NCBI GenBank assembly: GCA_019188255.1
Contig: JAETXT010000003.1
Coordinates: 3,472,001 to 3,536,000 of the forward strand
DNA length: 64,000 bases
Origin: Verticillium longisporum
Taxonomy: Eukaryota; Ascomycota; Sordariomycetes; Glomerellales; Plectosphaerellaceae
Reading direction: 5' to 3'
Below, piece after piece: positions 1 to 9,741 of the stretch. How positions within the stretch are numbered: position 1 is the first letter of the stretch; every line of letters starts with the position of its first letter. The translations under genes and the position numbers were made by a program. Below the pieces are notes generated by a model. The model had not been told where the DNA came from, searched no databases, and was given only the letters and a program-made list of their open reading frames with translations.

Positions 1-2845
1 TGTCGTTTACCGCCTTCACAGCTCCTTGAAGCAGCGATTCTAGGCTCGTGTCGCGAGACTCTGCCTTCAAGATCTCGTACGCTCTGCGTATCGGCTTATG
101 GTAGCTCTCAACCTTGCCGATTGACCAATGGGCCTCTACAGGGATCTGATGGCAGGTCATGCCTAGGAGGCGTGCCTCTGCCCTGAACTCTGCGGAGGCA
201 AAGTTCGTTCCAGCGTCAACAGTTACGACGTCTGGAGGCCCAAGGTATGTATCCAACCAGCACCTCTTGAGAGCTTCCCACGTCGCGCGAGCTGTGAAAT
301 TGGGAATGAAAGTTGCGGACTGGAATCCTGTGCTCGCGTCGATCACATGAAGAACGGGCTTTCCATCCAAGTGCATAATATCGACCAAAATCTCGTAATT
401 GAAGTCGATATCTGACCTCAGGGCAAACTTGAAGCGTTGCGGGGACTTCCCTTTGATCTGACAATGGTGGCAGAAGCGGTTTATCAGCTCCAGAGCGTCC
501 CGATTCACGTCCTGGTCTGCTCTCTGGAGCAGGTTCCATAGCTTCTCTACAGATGGGTGACCGAACCGCTTGTGAATGCGTCGGAGCTCTGCTTCTGTCA
601 GAAACGCTGCTCCATCGCTCTCTGTCCCCATCATGTATGTGATCCCGGAGCTGGTATGGGTCTTCGTATCCAGGAAGAACCATGGGTGGCCCCATTTGCG
701 AAAAATGGGCGTACGCTCCTGGATCTCCCCAACGCGCTTTACCAGCTCGTTACGCGTGTTGTCTAGGTAGACTCCGAGATCGTCCATATCCTTGATGCAA
801 AGCAGGAATGGGGTATCCGTTGGGACGATATGGAACGTGATTCTCCCAATTGGCGTTGGAACAGTGATCTCCTCCGTCGTGGAAATGGGATTTCCTGCTC
901 CGAATCTCACTCTGGCCCCTATTCCCTGCTTGTTGACTGTTAGGCTTGGTATTAGGGCTATTAGGGCCCTTGTTTGTGAAGCTCCTGCTGTGGAAACTGA
1001 TGCCGCGCCTGTATCAGGGATGATGCCGTACCACGTGGAAGTGCTATTGATCTGATACTGGGTGAAGAGCTGCTCTATCGGAGCTGTCATTTCAGCCTTC
1101 GGACTGCTCCCCCTGATTCTGTGTTGGAACGACTCATTTGCTAGGAAGTGTGCAGTATGGGCATTCATCAGTTCGCTCTCGGGATCAGACCCAAAGGCAT
1201 CGTCTGCTCCCAGCTCATCGGAAGTGGGATTGTCTGATTCCGAGCTCTCAGCAGGTTCCATTGCTGTTAAAAACTGACGGTATCCCTTCCGCTGATCCCC
1301 ACGCGCTTCCTGCATGCGTTTCCACTGCTCTTTCGAACGTTGTTGCTCCTCGGGAGAGTGCTTCGTCGATCTGCAGTCTCGTTTAGAGCATATCCAGCAT
1401 TTGCGAATTCTGGATGGCTGACGATCATTGGTTCTGCGTACCGACTGCTCTCTGCGATCTCCCCTTCCACTGGCTTGGCGATATCCGCTCCCATAACGTC
1501 TGTCGGTGTAGAAGTGCCCAGGCGTTCTGGTGTTCTCCTCCACCTTCAGTGTGCTCTTGAGCTGTGCGGATAGCGCATTGAAAGATCGCTCCGGCCTTGC
1601 TAGTGCAATCTTCAGCTCTGGGACGCCTTGAACCGCCCTCAGAGTGTTCACATAGAGATGAGTCTCTTCCTTGAACGCAGGGCCAAGTGCTCTCTGGCAC
1701 CGCTGAAGCCTATCCAGAAGGATCTGGAGAACTTCCATTCGCGGCTTTCCTGCGTTATCAGCTTCTGCCGCTATAGAGTGGAGCGTCATCGAGATCCAGT
1801 CTGTATGATACTGTGCTCTGTTGATCTCCGAATCGAACTGTTGTTTGATCGCTAGGTACATTTGACGGAGTCCCATGCTCCGGTTCATGTGCTCTAGGAA
1901 GAAAGTTTGCGCGCGCCCTGAAAGTATACTCGGGAAGAGCGCGTGGAGCTGCGTATAGCGGATTTGCAGCAGTTCGCAAACGTCCGTGAAGATACGCATT
2001 TTATCGTCAAGGATATCGTATGTCTCCCCAGAGTAATTGCTCTCCTTGTTCCAGAGCGATGCGAATTGCTTGATTACAGCTCCGTCGATCGGTGAATTCA
2101 CCGATTCGTGTGGCGGCAGAGCATGGTACCAAGCTGGTGGGTTCTGGGTGACATTTGGGGGTGGGGTCTCATTTCTTCGCGATTGAGGCGTGATCTCTCG
2201 TTGGCTGGATTGCCTGCTCCGTTGATCAGACAACCCTGGAACCAGGGGCTGTCGGGGATCTGTCCTCCCCGTTCGTAGTTTTCGGATTTGGGATAGCTGG
2301 GCGTTCCCCGTGGGTTGCTGCTCGTCGTCCCACTGGTCTCGCTGTTCCTCTGCTCTTTGGAGCACTGAATCCCGGTCGGCAGTGATCGACTCCGTCGCGT
2401 CGGGCATCTCTTCCCATGAAAGCATTGGGACTAGTCTCTTCGACGTCTTAGCGTTTGCTGCTCCTGGAAGAGGGATCCCGCGCTCTGCTAGATACACCTT
2501 CAGCGCTCGAGTGATCGTTGTATTGCAGGAGTCAAAGTCCTCTTCGGTCCAGCCCTGGAAGTCTTCGATAAACGCCTCCAGGAGGTGAACTCCCTTCATG
2601 GTCCCGTATGCGCTCATTGCCTTAAGGATCCAGGCGCTCTTGAGATCTGCGGATGCCGAATCCAGTGATCCAGGGAACCGTGATTCTGCTCCATTAACGA
2701 TGAAGTCAATATCGAGACCCTTCCTGACCTTCTGCGTTAGGCGTGATATGCCGAGTTCTTCCAGAATGCCGTCGAACTCCTGTTGCATCTTTTCAGCGCT
2801 CTCTGGCTCTGTCACGGAGCTATTGCCGTGATCCGAGGAGCTCAT
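1..2845 (-). CDS. Copia-type Gag-Pol polyprotein (gag, protease, integrase), partial
   Basis: About 948 codons are open from the ATG at 2845 to the window edge. The N-terminal 450 residues form a gag-like region. A gag zinc-knuckle variant (CWIC...C...H) lies near residue 480. An aspartic protease motif with DTGA lies near residue 610 (around base 1015). A GAG pre-integrase HHCC finger (H-x3-H and CHHC) lies near residues 750-795. The integrase core follows, with the candidate acidic residues in LVDIMHLDG (about 817), VTVDAGTNF (about 873) and VEAHWSIGKVES (about 908). The protein makes the virus-like particle proteins and inserts the cDNA copy. The continuous frame contrasts with the frameshifted DNA transposons nearby. 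The C-terminal reverse transcriptase is not in the window. Confidence 0.88.
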   Translation of the reverse strand, partial: MSSSDHGNSSVTEPESAEKMQQEFDGILEELGISRLTQKVRKGLDIDFIVNGAESRFPGSLDSASADLKSAWILKAMSAYGTMKGVHLLEAFIEDFQGWTEEDFDSCNTTITRALKVYLAERGIPLPGAANAKTSKRLVPMLSWEEMPDATESITADRDSVLQRAEEQRDQWDDEQQPTGNAQLSQIRKLRTGRTDPRQPLVPGLSDQRSRQSSQREITPQSRRNETPPPNVTQNPPAWYHALPPHESVNSPIDGAVIKQFASLWNKESNYSGETYDILDDKMRIFTDVCELLQIRYTQLHALFPSILSGRAQTFFLEHMNRSMGLRQMYLAIKQQFDSEINRAQYHTDWISMTLHSIAAEADNAGKPRMEVLQILLDRLQRCQRALGPAFKEETHLYVNTLRAVQGVPELKIALARPERSFNALSAQLKSTLKVEENTRTPGHFYTDRRYGSGYRQASGRGDRREQSVRRTNDRQPSRIRKCWICSKRDCRSTKHSPEEQQRSKEQWKRMQEARGDQRKGYRQFLTAMEPAESSESDNPTSDELGADDAFGSDPESELMNAHTAHFLANESFQHRIRGSSPKAEMTAPIEQLFTQYQINSTSTWYGIIPDTGAASVSTAGASQTRALIALIPSLTVNKQGIGARVRFGAGNPISTTEEITVPTPIGRITFHIVPTDTPFLLCIKDMDDLGVYLDNTRNELVKRVGEIQERTPIFRKWGHPWFFLDTKTHTSSGITYMMGTESDGAAFLTEAELRRIHKRFGHPSVEKLWNLLQRADQDVNRDALELINRFCHHCQIKGKSPQRFKFALRSDIDFNYEILVDIMHLDGKPVLHVIDASTGFQSATFIPNFTARATWEALKRCWLDTYLGPPDVVTVDAGTNFASAEFRAEARLLGMTCHQIPVEAHWSIGKVESYHKPIRRAYEILKAESRDTSLESLLQGAVKAVND

Positions 2846-2961
2846 TGTCGCTGATTTTGTTGAAGCTCTGCTACGGCTGATTGACTGTTCCGTAGAGCTT
2901 CGTTTGTCGGGTTTGGTGGCTAGCAATATAGCCTAGGTGGTGATCTTGGGCGTAGGAGTCC

Positions 2962-3072
2962 TGAGGTACTCGAAGCAGACGGTGCTCCTACAGATCACGT
3001 AACAGGGGATTTCCCTGCTACCAAGCTCTCACAAGAGTCCTGAAGTACTCAAAGCAAACGGTGCTCTTGCGA
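2962..3072 (-). repeat. Two tandem hairpin-forming units in the copia leader
   Basis: Two related units of about 40 bp lie about 70 bp apart in the untranslated leader between the LTR and gag. Unit 1 is bounded by GTAGGAG and CTCCTAC. Unit 2 is bounded by CAAGAG and CTCTTG. Both share the core AGTCCTGA(G/A)GTACTC(G/A)AAGCA(G/A)ACGGTGCTC in pieces. The arms of each unit are complementary, so each can fold into a stem, and the stem is kept although its sequence differs between units. The role is unknown; packaging, dimerisation or translation control are possible. Confidence 0.55.
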
Positions 3073-3188
3073 TCACTTGTAAAGTGTAACCGATGAGCTC
3101 ACGCACAGCGAATTTGCTATCCGTGGGATCGATCCTGACTTTTCCAGCTCTAGCTGTTCTGTGTTACGTTGAACGCAACACTGATCAG

Positions 3189-3475
3189 TGTTGAGAGGGC
3201 TTCACTGCTTATGTGAACCCCGTTTCATTGCTTTGGCTGTGCCTGAGAGCTCTGAATAGGTAGGGTAGGTGATATAAGTCTTGTGATGTAGTTGATGATC
3301 TCTCTCTGAATTACCACTACCTACGTGAGTCAGATATACCCATCTGATTCACCGATCACGTAAGCTGTGATTCACGTGCTCCTGAGAGCTGTGAATCCCA
3401 GCCACGGTGATCACCATATCGGTGATCCCCTACCGAGATCACTGCCCTAGGGAACCCCCTAATATTGGTTCAACA
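3189..3475 (-). repeat. 5' LTR of the copia element
   Basis: This 287 bp repeat begins TGTTGAGAGGG and ends GGTTCAACA on the plus strand, so it carries the 6 bp terminal inverted repeat TGTTGA/TCAACA expected of an LTR. Related copies occur as a RIP-mutated direct copy at 3476-3741 and an inverted copy at 9453-9741. Its position upstream (in minus-strand sense) of the gag ATG makes it the 5' LTR. The transcription start and primer-binding site should lie in or just below it. The adjoining minus-strand sequence CTGATCAGTGTTGCG is the candidate primer-binding region, but I could not match it to a tRNA. Confidence 0.82.
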
Positions 3476-3741
3476 TAAAGCTTAATTTATTACTTTAATT
3501 ATATTTAAGAGCTCTAAATAGATAGGGTAGGTAATATAAGAGTTATAATAATTATTAATATGATTTCTCTAAATTACTACTATTTTTATAAATTAAATAT
3601 ACCTATTTAATTTACTAATTATATAAACTATAAATTATATACTCTTAAAAGCTATAAATCCTAGCCCTAGTAATTACTATATTAATAAGTCCTATATAAT
3701 AATTACTATTCTAAGTAATTCCTTAATATTAATTTAATATT
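3476..3741 (-). repeat. RIP-mutated, 5'-truncated copy of the copia LTR
   Basis: This AT-rich stretch aligns base for base with 3220-3475 once G-to-A and C-to-T changes are allowed. For example, GAGCTCTGAATAGGTAGGG becomes GAGCTCTAAATAGATAGGG, and the LTR end CTAATATTGGTTCAACAT becomes TTAATATTAATTTAATAT. Changes in both directions are the signature of RIP acting on both strands. It abuts the intact LTR exactly at 3475/3476 and lacks about the first 30 LTR bases. This is what one expects if the younger element inserted into an older, already mutated LTR. Confidence 0.8.
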
Positions 3742-4231
3742 TAAAATATATATAAACTTTCTTCTTAGAATATATAAATTAGAATATAGGATTCTATTAA
3801 ATATATTTAATAATTAAATAATAATTTAATTTAGAGATTAATAGAATATAATATTATATAGATTAGAGCTCGATAATATTCTATTCTATAATAATAGAAG
3901 CTAATAATATAGGAAAGCTATAAATAGAAGTTCTCTAGATCCTTCTAGATAAGCTTTAATAATACTAGAAAGTATTTAGCCCTATATTTAAAGAAGAGAT
4001 TTATCTTTATATAAATACTCTAAAGGTAGTTTAAAGTATCTTAAAGCTAAAGATTATATTAATAAGATTAAAATAATCTTTTAATATACGATCTATATAG
4101 TTTAAAAGTATATTAAAAATAGAGGAGAATACTAGAACGCCTAAGTACTTCTATATTAATAGATATTATAGGGGCGGATATTACTAAGCTAGTAGAAAGG
4201 GAGATTATAGAGAGTAATTAATATATAGAAT
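3742..4231. other. AT-rich, RIP-like non-coding sequence
   Basis: Very AT-rich sequence with no plausible reading frame, dominated by TA-rich words and almost without CA/TG. It probably derives from old retroelement sequence degraded by RIP. No residual protein similarity could be read. It forms the left flank of the first Fot1-like element, and the TA at 4232-4233 is that element's target duplication. Confidence 0.7.
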
Positions 4232-4233
4232 TA

Positions 4234-6093
4234 ACGTAATCCACAAGCGAGTGGTTCACCCAAGCGAGTGGTTCACTTCGCCCGGGCCCACGACCTACAC
4301 CTGAATTCTACAGATTCCACCTCCGCCCGCGATGGAGACTCTTTCAAAAGAAGGTCAATTATTCCTTGCTATCCAAGCTATGGACAATGACCCGAACCTA
4401 AGCGCCCGGAGTGCTGCGAGGATCTACACCGTCCCCTTAACGACGCTCCTCCGACGCCAGAAGGGCAAACCCTCCCGACGCGAAAGCCCGCCCAATTCTG
4501 CCAAATTAACAGTACTAGAAGAGAAAACTATTGTCGAATATATCCTTGACCTAGATGCGCGATCTTACCCTCCCCGGTTGGGTGAGGTCGGAGATATGGC
4601 GAATCGCCTGCTTGCCGACCGTGACGCGCCACGCGTCGGGAAGAACTGGGCCGCAAACTTCGTCAAACGGCAACCAGAGCTCCGGACGCGTTTCTTTCGC
4701 AAGTACGACTACAAGAGGGCCCAATGCGAAGATCCGGACGCGATAAACGCGTGGTTCCGCCTCGTGCATAACATGATCGCCAAGTACGGCATCCAAGAGG
4801 CTGACATGTACAACTTTGACGAGACCGGCTTCCAGATGGGCGTTATCGCCAACGGAATGGTCGTGACCAGTTCGGAAAGACGGTCCAATGTGAAGATGAG
4901 GCAGCCAGGCAACCGGGAATGGGTTACGGTGATCCAGGGCGTTGGCGCGTTGGGTTTCTCCGTCCCGCCGTTCATCGTGGTTTCGGGCAAGTACCACCTC
5001 TCGAGCTGGTACCAGGACGACGCGATTTCTCGCGACTGGAGAATCGCAACATCTCCAAACGGCTGGACGACGAATGATATTGGTCTGGAATGGATTCGGC
5101 ATTTTGACAGGCATACAAAGTCCCGTACTTCGGGCGGTTATCGCCTACTGATCCTGGATGGCCACGAAAGTCACCACTCGGTCGACTTCGAACTCTACTG
5201 CAAGGAGAACAACATCATCACACTCTGTATGCCTCCTCATTCGTCACATCTACTCCAGCCTCTCGATGTTGGGTGTTTTGGCCCACTAAAGAAAGCATAC
5301 GGTCGGCAAATCGAGGATAGGATGAGGGCGGGTACAACGCACATCAGCAAAGAAGACTTCTTCCCGGCGTTTTCGGCTGCATTTCAGCAAGCAATGACAG
5401 AAAAAACATCCAGGGAGGCTTTCGAGGAGCGGGGCTTGTCCCCCATAACCCGGAAACAGTCCTGTCAAAGCTGGATGTGAGGTTGAGGACGACGACGCCT
5501 CCGGGGACGTCCCACGGGGAGCGTGATTCTTGGGTCTCTAAGACGCCCACTAACCTGCTCGAGGCAGGTTCCCAGACTGACTTCATCAAAGGGCGAATCT
5601 CACGCCACCAGGGAAGCTCCCCAACGTCAATTTTAGATGCTGTTGACTATCTTGCGAAGGGGACGCGGGGTGTTATGCACCAGATCGCTCTTTTGAAGTC
5701 AGAGGTTATGATCCTTCGAGAGGAAAATGCTACCCTAAGCCGACGCCGGAGGGCCAAAAAGCTACGTCTCCGGGAAGGAGGAAGCATGGCTGTAGGCGAG
5801 GGACAGGACAAGATTGCTCAGAAGGAAGTAGATATCCAGATAAAAGAGGAAACGCTGCAGAACCCGGGTCCCGCGTCGTGGTCCCAGCCGAAGAAACGAT
5901 GCTGTAGCGTATGCGGGAAGACCGGCCACAACGCGAGAACTTGTCAGGTAGCTATCTCATCGTCTGCAAAAGACGAGGAGGAGTGATTTTAATTGATTTA
6001 CGGCGTTTGGGTTGAGGTTTTCCTCGGAATGTTTGTCGGGTCGGGGTGAAGTGAACCACTCGCATGGGTGAACCACTCGCTTGTGGATTACGT
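4234..6093 (+). mobile_element. Fot1/pogo-like DNA transposon, copy A (1860 bp)
   Basis: The element is bounded by TIRs of about 50 bp (4234-4283 and 6044-6093, two mismatches) that start ACGTAATCC. A TA dinucleotide lies outside each end (4232-4233 and 6094-6095), as expected for Tc1/mariner-pogo insertion. Each TIR carries the 15-base motif GCGAGTGGTTCAC twice in tandem, a likely double binding site for the transposase. The length is close to the 1.9 kb of Fot1. The element sits inside AT-rich DNA but has ordinary base composition, so it arrived after that DNA was mutated or was not itself subject to RIP. Confidence 0.92.
4332..5986 (+). pseudogene. Fot1-like pogo transposase, copy A, one frameshift
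   Basis: The first frame (4332-5480, 382 codons) has an N-terminal helix-turn-helix of the psq type and a CENP-B/Tc5-type DNA-binding domain. A DDE_1 catalytic core follows, with D residues in YNFDETGF, LLILDGHESHH and LLQPLDVGCFG. The second frame (to 5986) holds a charged coiled segment and a C-terminal CCHC zinc knuckle (CSVCGKTGHNARTC). The frames join if one A is restored in the A6 run at 5401-5406. Copy B has seven A at the same place and reads on in frame there. The joined length would be about 551 residues, near the 542 of Fot1. Loss of one base makes the gene inactive unless it is a sequencing error. Confidence 0.88.
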
Positions 6094-6095
6094 TA

Positions 6096-6390
6096 ACCCT
6101 ATAATTAATAAAATAGTAAAATAATCGATCTTTAAAATAGATTAAGCCTCGGAATCCGAAGAACCCGAATTTAATTATTCTAATAAATCCTATTAGAAGT
6201 AATTAAAGAGCTATAGAGCTATAGCCTATTTAATTACTTTATATTTAATATTATTAAAATTATCGAGGTCTTTATTAAAGTTATTATCCCCTTTTACTTC
6301 CTCCTCTTTAATAATTATTAATATACTTTTTATAATAATATATTACTTCTTTATATTCTATATCCCTTATTAGCTAATTATTTAATTAAA
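6096..6390. other. AT-rich spacer between the two Fot1-like elements
   Basis: About 295 bp of AT-rich sequence with no coding content, resembling the material on either side of the two transposons. It shows that the two elements inserted separately, about 300 bp apart, in the same degraded repeat. Confidence 0.6.
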
Positions 6391-6392
6391 TA

Positions 6393-8250
6393 ACGTACAT
6401 GTACAGTGAGTGGGCCAGTACAGTGAGTGGACCACTTTCGCGTCATTCTCCAAACTTCAACATTCCACCTTACTTTTCTCTACAACCAGTCATGGAAACA
6501 CCTTCTCAAGACAGTCAGCTATTCCTTGCCCGTCAAGCAATGGAAAAAGATCCAGGGTTAAGCGCCCGACGTGCTGCAGCCATCTACAATGTCAGCCGAA
6601 CGACTCTCGTTCGCCGCCAGAACGGCACCCCATCCCGAAGCGAAATCACATCCAAATTAAAGAAATTAACAATGCTAGAAGAGCAAACGATTGTCGAATA
6701 CATACTAGACCTAGATTCCCGATCATACCCCCTCGGTTGGATAGTGTTGGAGATATGGCGAATGTCCTGCTGGCGGCGCGCGACGCGCCACCCGTCGGAC
6801 CGCGATGGGCTTCAAGATTCGTCAAACGACAACCTGCGCTCCGGACGCGTATCTTTCGAAAGTACGACTATAAGAGGGCCCAATGCGAAGATCCCGACGC
6901 GATAAACGCGTGGTTTACGCTCGTACGTAACATGGTCGCGAAGTACGGCGTGACGGACGAAGACACCTATAACTTCGATGAGACCGGTTTCCAAATGGGC
7001 GTTATCGCTAATGGAATGGTTGTTACAAACTCTGAAAGACGTTCTAACGTTAAGATGAGACAGCCGGGTAATCGGGAATGGGTTACAGTGATCCAGGGCG
7101 TTGGCGCGACCGGATTCTGTGTCCCGCCATACATCGTTGTTGCGGGTAAATTTCACCTCTCGTCATGGTACGAAGAAGACGCGTTTCCTCGCGACTGGAA
7201 GGTCGCAACCTCTCCAAACGGCTGGACTACGAATGATATTGGTCTCGATTGGATTCGGCACTTCGACCAACATACAAGGTCGCGTACTTCGGGCGCATTT
7301 CGCATTCTCATCCTAGACGGCCACGAAAGCCACCACTCCGCCAAATTCGAGCTTTACTGTAAGGAGAATAAGATCATTACACTTTGTATGCCTCCTCATT
7401 CGTCCCATCTACTCCAACCTCTCGATGTCGGCTGTTTTGGACCGCTGAAGAAAGCGTACGGTCGGCAAATTGAGATGAAGATGAAGGCAGGTACAAACCA
7501 TATCTCCAAGGAGGACTTCTTCCCAGCTTTTTTACGGCATTCCAGAATTCTATGACAGAAAAAAACATCCAGGGAGGTTTTCAAGGGGCTGGACTTACCC
7601 CCATGACCCAGAAGCAGTCCTTTCAAGGCTGGATGTGAAATTAAAGACACCAACGCCGCCAGGAACGTCTTCTGGACTCCCTAAGCCATGGGTGTGTAAG
7701 ACTCCTACAAACCCGATTGAAGCCACTTCACAGTCCGAATTCATTAAGAATCGAATCTCCCGACACCAGGGAAGCTCACCAACATCAATGCTTCAGGCTA
7801 TCGACCAATACACGAAGGGTACACACAAGATAATGCACCAGTTCGTCCTAATGGACGCAAGGCTCAAGATACTTGAAAGCGAGAATGCTACCCTTAGCCG
7901 ACGTCGGAGAGCTAAAAAGTACGTCTCAGGGAAGGAGGGAGTATGACTCTAGGTGATGGACAAGACCAGATTGCCCAGAAGGAGGTAGATGTTCAGATGA
8001 GGGAGGAAACGAGGCAGAATCCGGGTCGCGCGACTCGGGCTATACCGAAGAAACGGACCTGTGGCACCTGTGGAAATACTGGCCATAACGCGAGAACTTG
8101 TCAGATGACTATATTATCTTCTGAATAAGGTAATGGGGCGTGATTTCAATTGATTTCCTATGTTTTTGTTTAGTTCTGGGTTGGAATGTTTGTCGGGTCG
8201 AGGTGAGGTGGTCCACTCACTGTACTGGCCCACTCACTGTGCATGTACGT
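6393..8250 (+). mobile_element. Fot1/pogo-like DNA transposon, copy B (1858 bp)
   Basis: TIRs of 43 bp with one mismatch lie at 6393-6435 and 8208-8250 and start ACGTACATG. TA duplications flank the element (6391-6392 and 8251-8252). Each TIR contains GTACAGTGAGTGG or a one-base variant twice in tandem, a different sequence from copy A but the same doubled layout. The element is in the same orientation as copy A and codes for a clearly related transposase. The TIR core has diverged more than the coding region, so the two belong to different subfamilies rather than being a recent duplication. Confidence 0.92.
6492..8128 (+). pseudogene. Fot1-like pogo transposase, copy B, four frameshifts
   Basis: The same domain order as copy A is visible: HTH at the N-terminus, DDE core (YNFDETGF, LILDGHESHH, LLQPLDVGCFG) and a C-terminal zinc knuckle (CGTCGNTGHNARTC). 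The frame is broken by single-base losses at about 6728-6732 (C5 where six are needed), 7528-7533 (T6), 7598-7602 (C5) and 7919-7921 (a missing C after AAAAAG). Between breaks the sequence is well conserved and lacks stops, so the breaks are recent or artefactual. As written the gene cannot make a full transposase. Start chosen at 6492 because it aligns with the copy A start. Confidence 0.86.
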
Positions 8251-8252
8251 TA

Positions 8253-9452
8253 ATTAAGGAAATAATAAAGAAGAGAGCTTATTAGTTTATTATTCTTATT
8301 CTAAATAATTAAAAACTTTATAATAAGCTTAAATACCTTAATTAGATTATAAATAATTATTATTAAAGTTATAGATATTAGAAAATAGAGATCGTAGAAG
8401 TTTATATTAATCTATAAGAATATTTAGAAGTATATTTATAATAATAAAAGCCTTTAAGCTCTAAATCGTAATATATCTTATTAATACTAATTTTAATTTA
8501 CTTATTAATAAAATAAAATTTAAAGTATTTAAAATAGGGGACTTTATAGATATTTCTATAAATATATATTATATATTAATTAATAGCTCTTATAATTAGT
8601 ATTAATTATATTCTTATATTTCGCTACTCTCTTAATAGGAGGGGTAATAAGTATAGGGGCTTTATATTTAAATAGTATTATCGAGGCTAGGATAAGAGAG
8701 AAAGAGAGAGAGAGAGAATAGTAAAAAGGGGGAATTAATAATCATCGGAGCTCTAAAATAGTAAATTAAGCTAATTAATCTTAAAATAAAGAATCGTTAT
8801 AGGGAAGAGGAAAAGTAAAAGGAATAGAATTATTACGATTTATTAATTAGATATATAGATCTATAGAATATAGTATTTACTAAATTAGCTTAATAAGATC
8901 TATTAATTCTATTTAAATAATTTAATTCTATTATTCCTATTAAAGGTAATTTAATTCTATTATTCCTATTAAAAAGCTAATAAAGGAGTAATAATAATTA
9001 TTCTTCTATTCTCTATTAATATACTAGTAATTTAGAGATTTTAGGAGCTTATATCTAGCTATTATAAGAGTACTAAGTAATTAGCTATTATATTATTTAA
9101 TTACTATTTATTTCCTTTATTAAAGAGTTTAAATACTTATTCTTATTATTTAATTATAATTTAATTTATTTCCTTAGAAAGCTATTTAATAGCTAGTTTA
9201 ATTAATCTATAGAGTTAGGGATTAAGGGATCTAGTATTTATAGGAATAGTAGTATTAAGCTATATTTTCCTTATTCTATTTATTATTCTCCTATTATTAT
9301 TTATTTACTTATTTATTTATTATTTTATAGATTAGGGATCTAATATATTAGAGACTAGAGAATTATAAGTATATTAGAATAGCTATTAACTTAGGTAATA
9401 ACTTCTAATATTAGTTCTATAGTAATCCTATCTATAAAGAAAAGAGAGCTAA
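8253..9452. other. AT-rich, RIP-like non-coding sequence with short tandem duplications
   Basis: About 1.2 kb of TA-rich DNA with no open frame of interest. A 28 bp unit (TTTAATTCTATTATTCCTAT within it) occurs twice in tandem at about 8920-8975. A GA-rich microsatellite lies near 8697-8718. The sequence is probably old retroelement DNA degraded by RIP. I could not recognise any protein remnant. Confidence 0.65.
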
Positions 9453-9741
9453 TATTAAATTAATATTAAGGAATCGCCTAGGGCAGTAATTACTTTACGG
9501 GATTCACCGATATAGTAATTACTAGGGCTGGGATTCATAGCTCTTAGGAGCACGTAATTCATAGCTTACGTAATCGGTAAATTAGATAGGTATATCTAAT
9601 TTACGTAGGTAGCAGTGATTCAGAGAGATAATATCAATAATCATTACAAGTCTTATATCACCTACCCTACCTATTCAGAGCTCTTAAGCATAGCCAAAGT
9701 AATGAATCAGGGTTCACATAAGCAATGAAGCCCTCTCAACA
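9453..9741 (+). repeat. Inverted, partly RIP-mutated LTR copy
   Basis: The reverse complement of this stretch aligns along its full length with the LTR at 3189-3475, from the TGTTGA end (here TATTAA) to the CTCAACA end at 9741. Differences are mainly G-to-A and C-to-T but far fewer than in the 3476-3741 copy. It is oriented opposite to the left-hand LTRs, so it is not the partner LTR of the copia element. It is either a solo LTR or the end of another insertion. It marks the right border of the transposon island. Confidence 0.8.

Larger units (their letters stand above)
1..3475 (-). mobile_element. Ty1/copia LTR retrotransposon, 5' part, cut by the left window edge
   Basis: The element reads on the minus strand. 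Its 5' LTR is at 3189-3475, an untranslated leader occupies 2846-3188, and an uninterrupted gag-protease-integrase frame starts at 2845 and runs off base 1. Reverse transcriptase, RNase H and the 3' LTR would lie outside the window. The coding part shows no stops and no obvious RIP bias, while DNA immediately to the right of the LTR is heavily AT-mutated. This suggests a younger insertion into an already silenced repeat, or one that escaped RIP. The domain order protease then integrase, together with the HHCC pre-integrase domain, fits the copia superfamily. The other target-site duplication cannot be checked here. Confidence 0.88.

Noticed and set aside
5395..5412. Programmed -1 frameshift site in transposase copy A
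   Set aside because: The A-run is not phased as a classical slippery heptamer, no downstream structure is evident, and copy B is in frame with seven A. Base loss is simpler.
8253..9452. AT-rich tract as a centromere or replication origin
   Set aside because: Composition and neighbouring LTRs are explained by RIP of repeats; nothing specific to a centromere or origin is seen.
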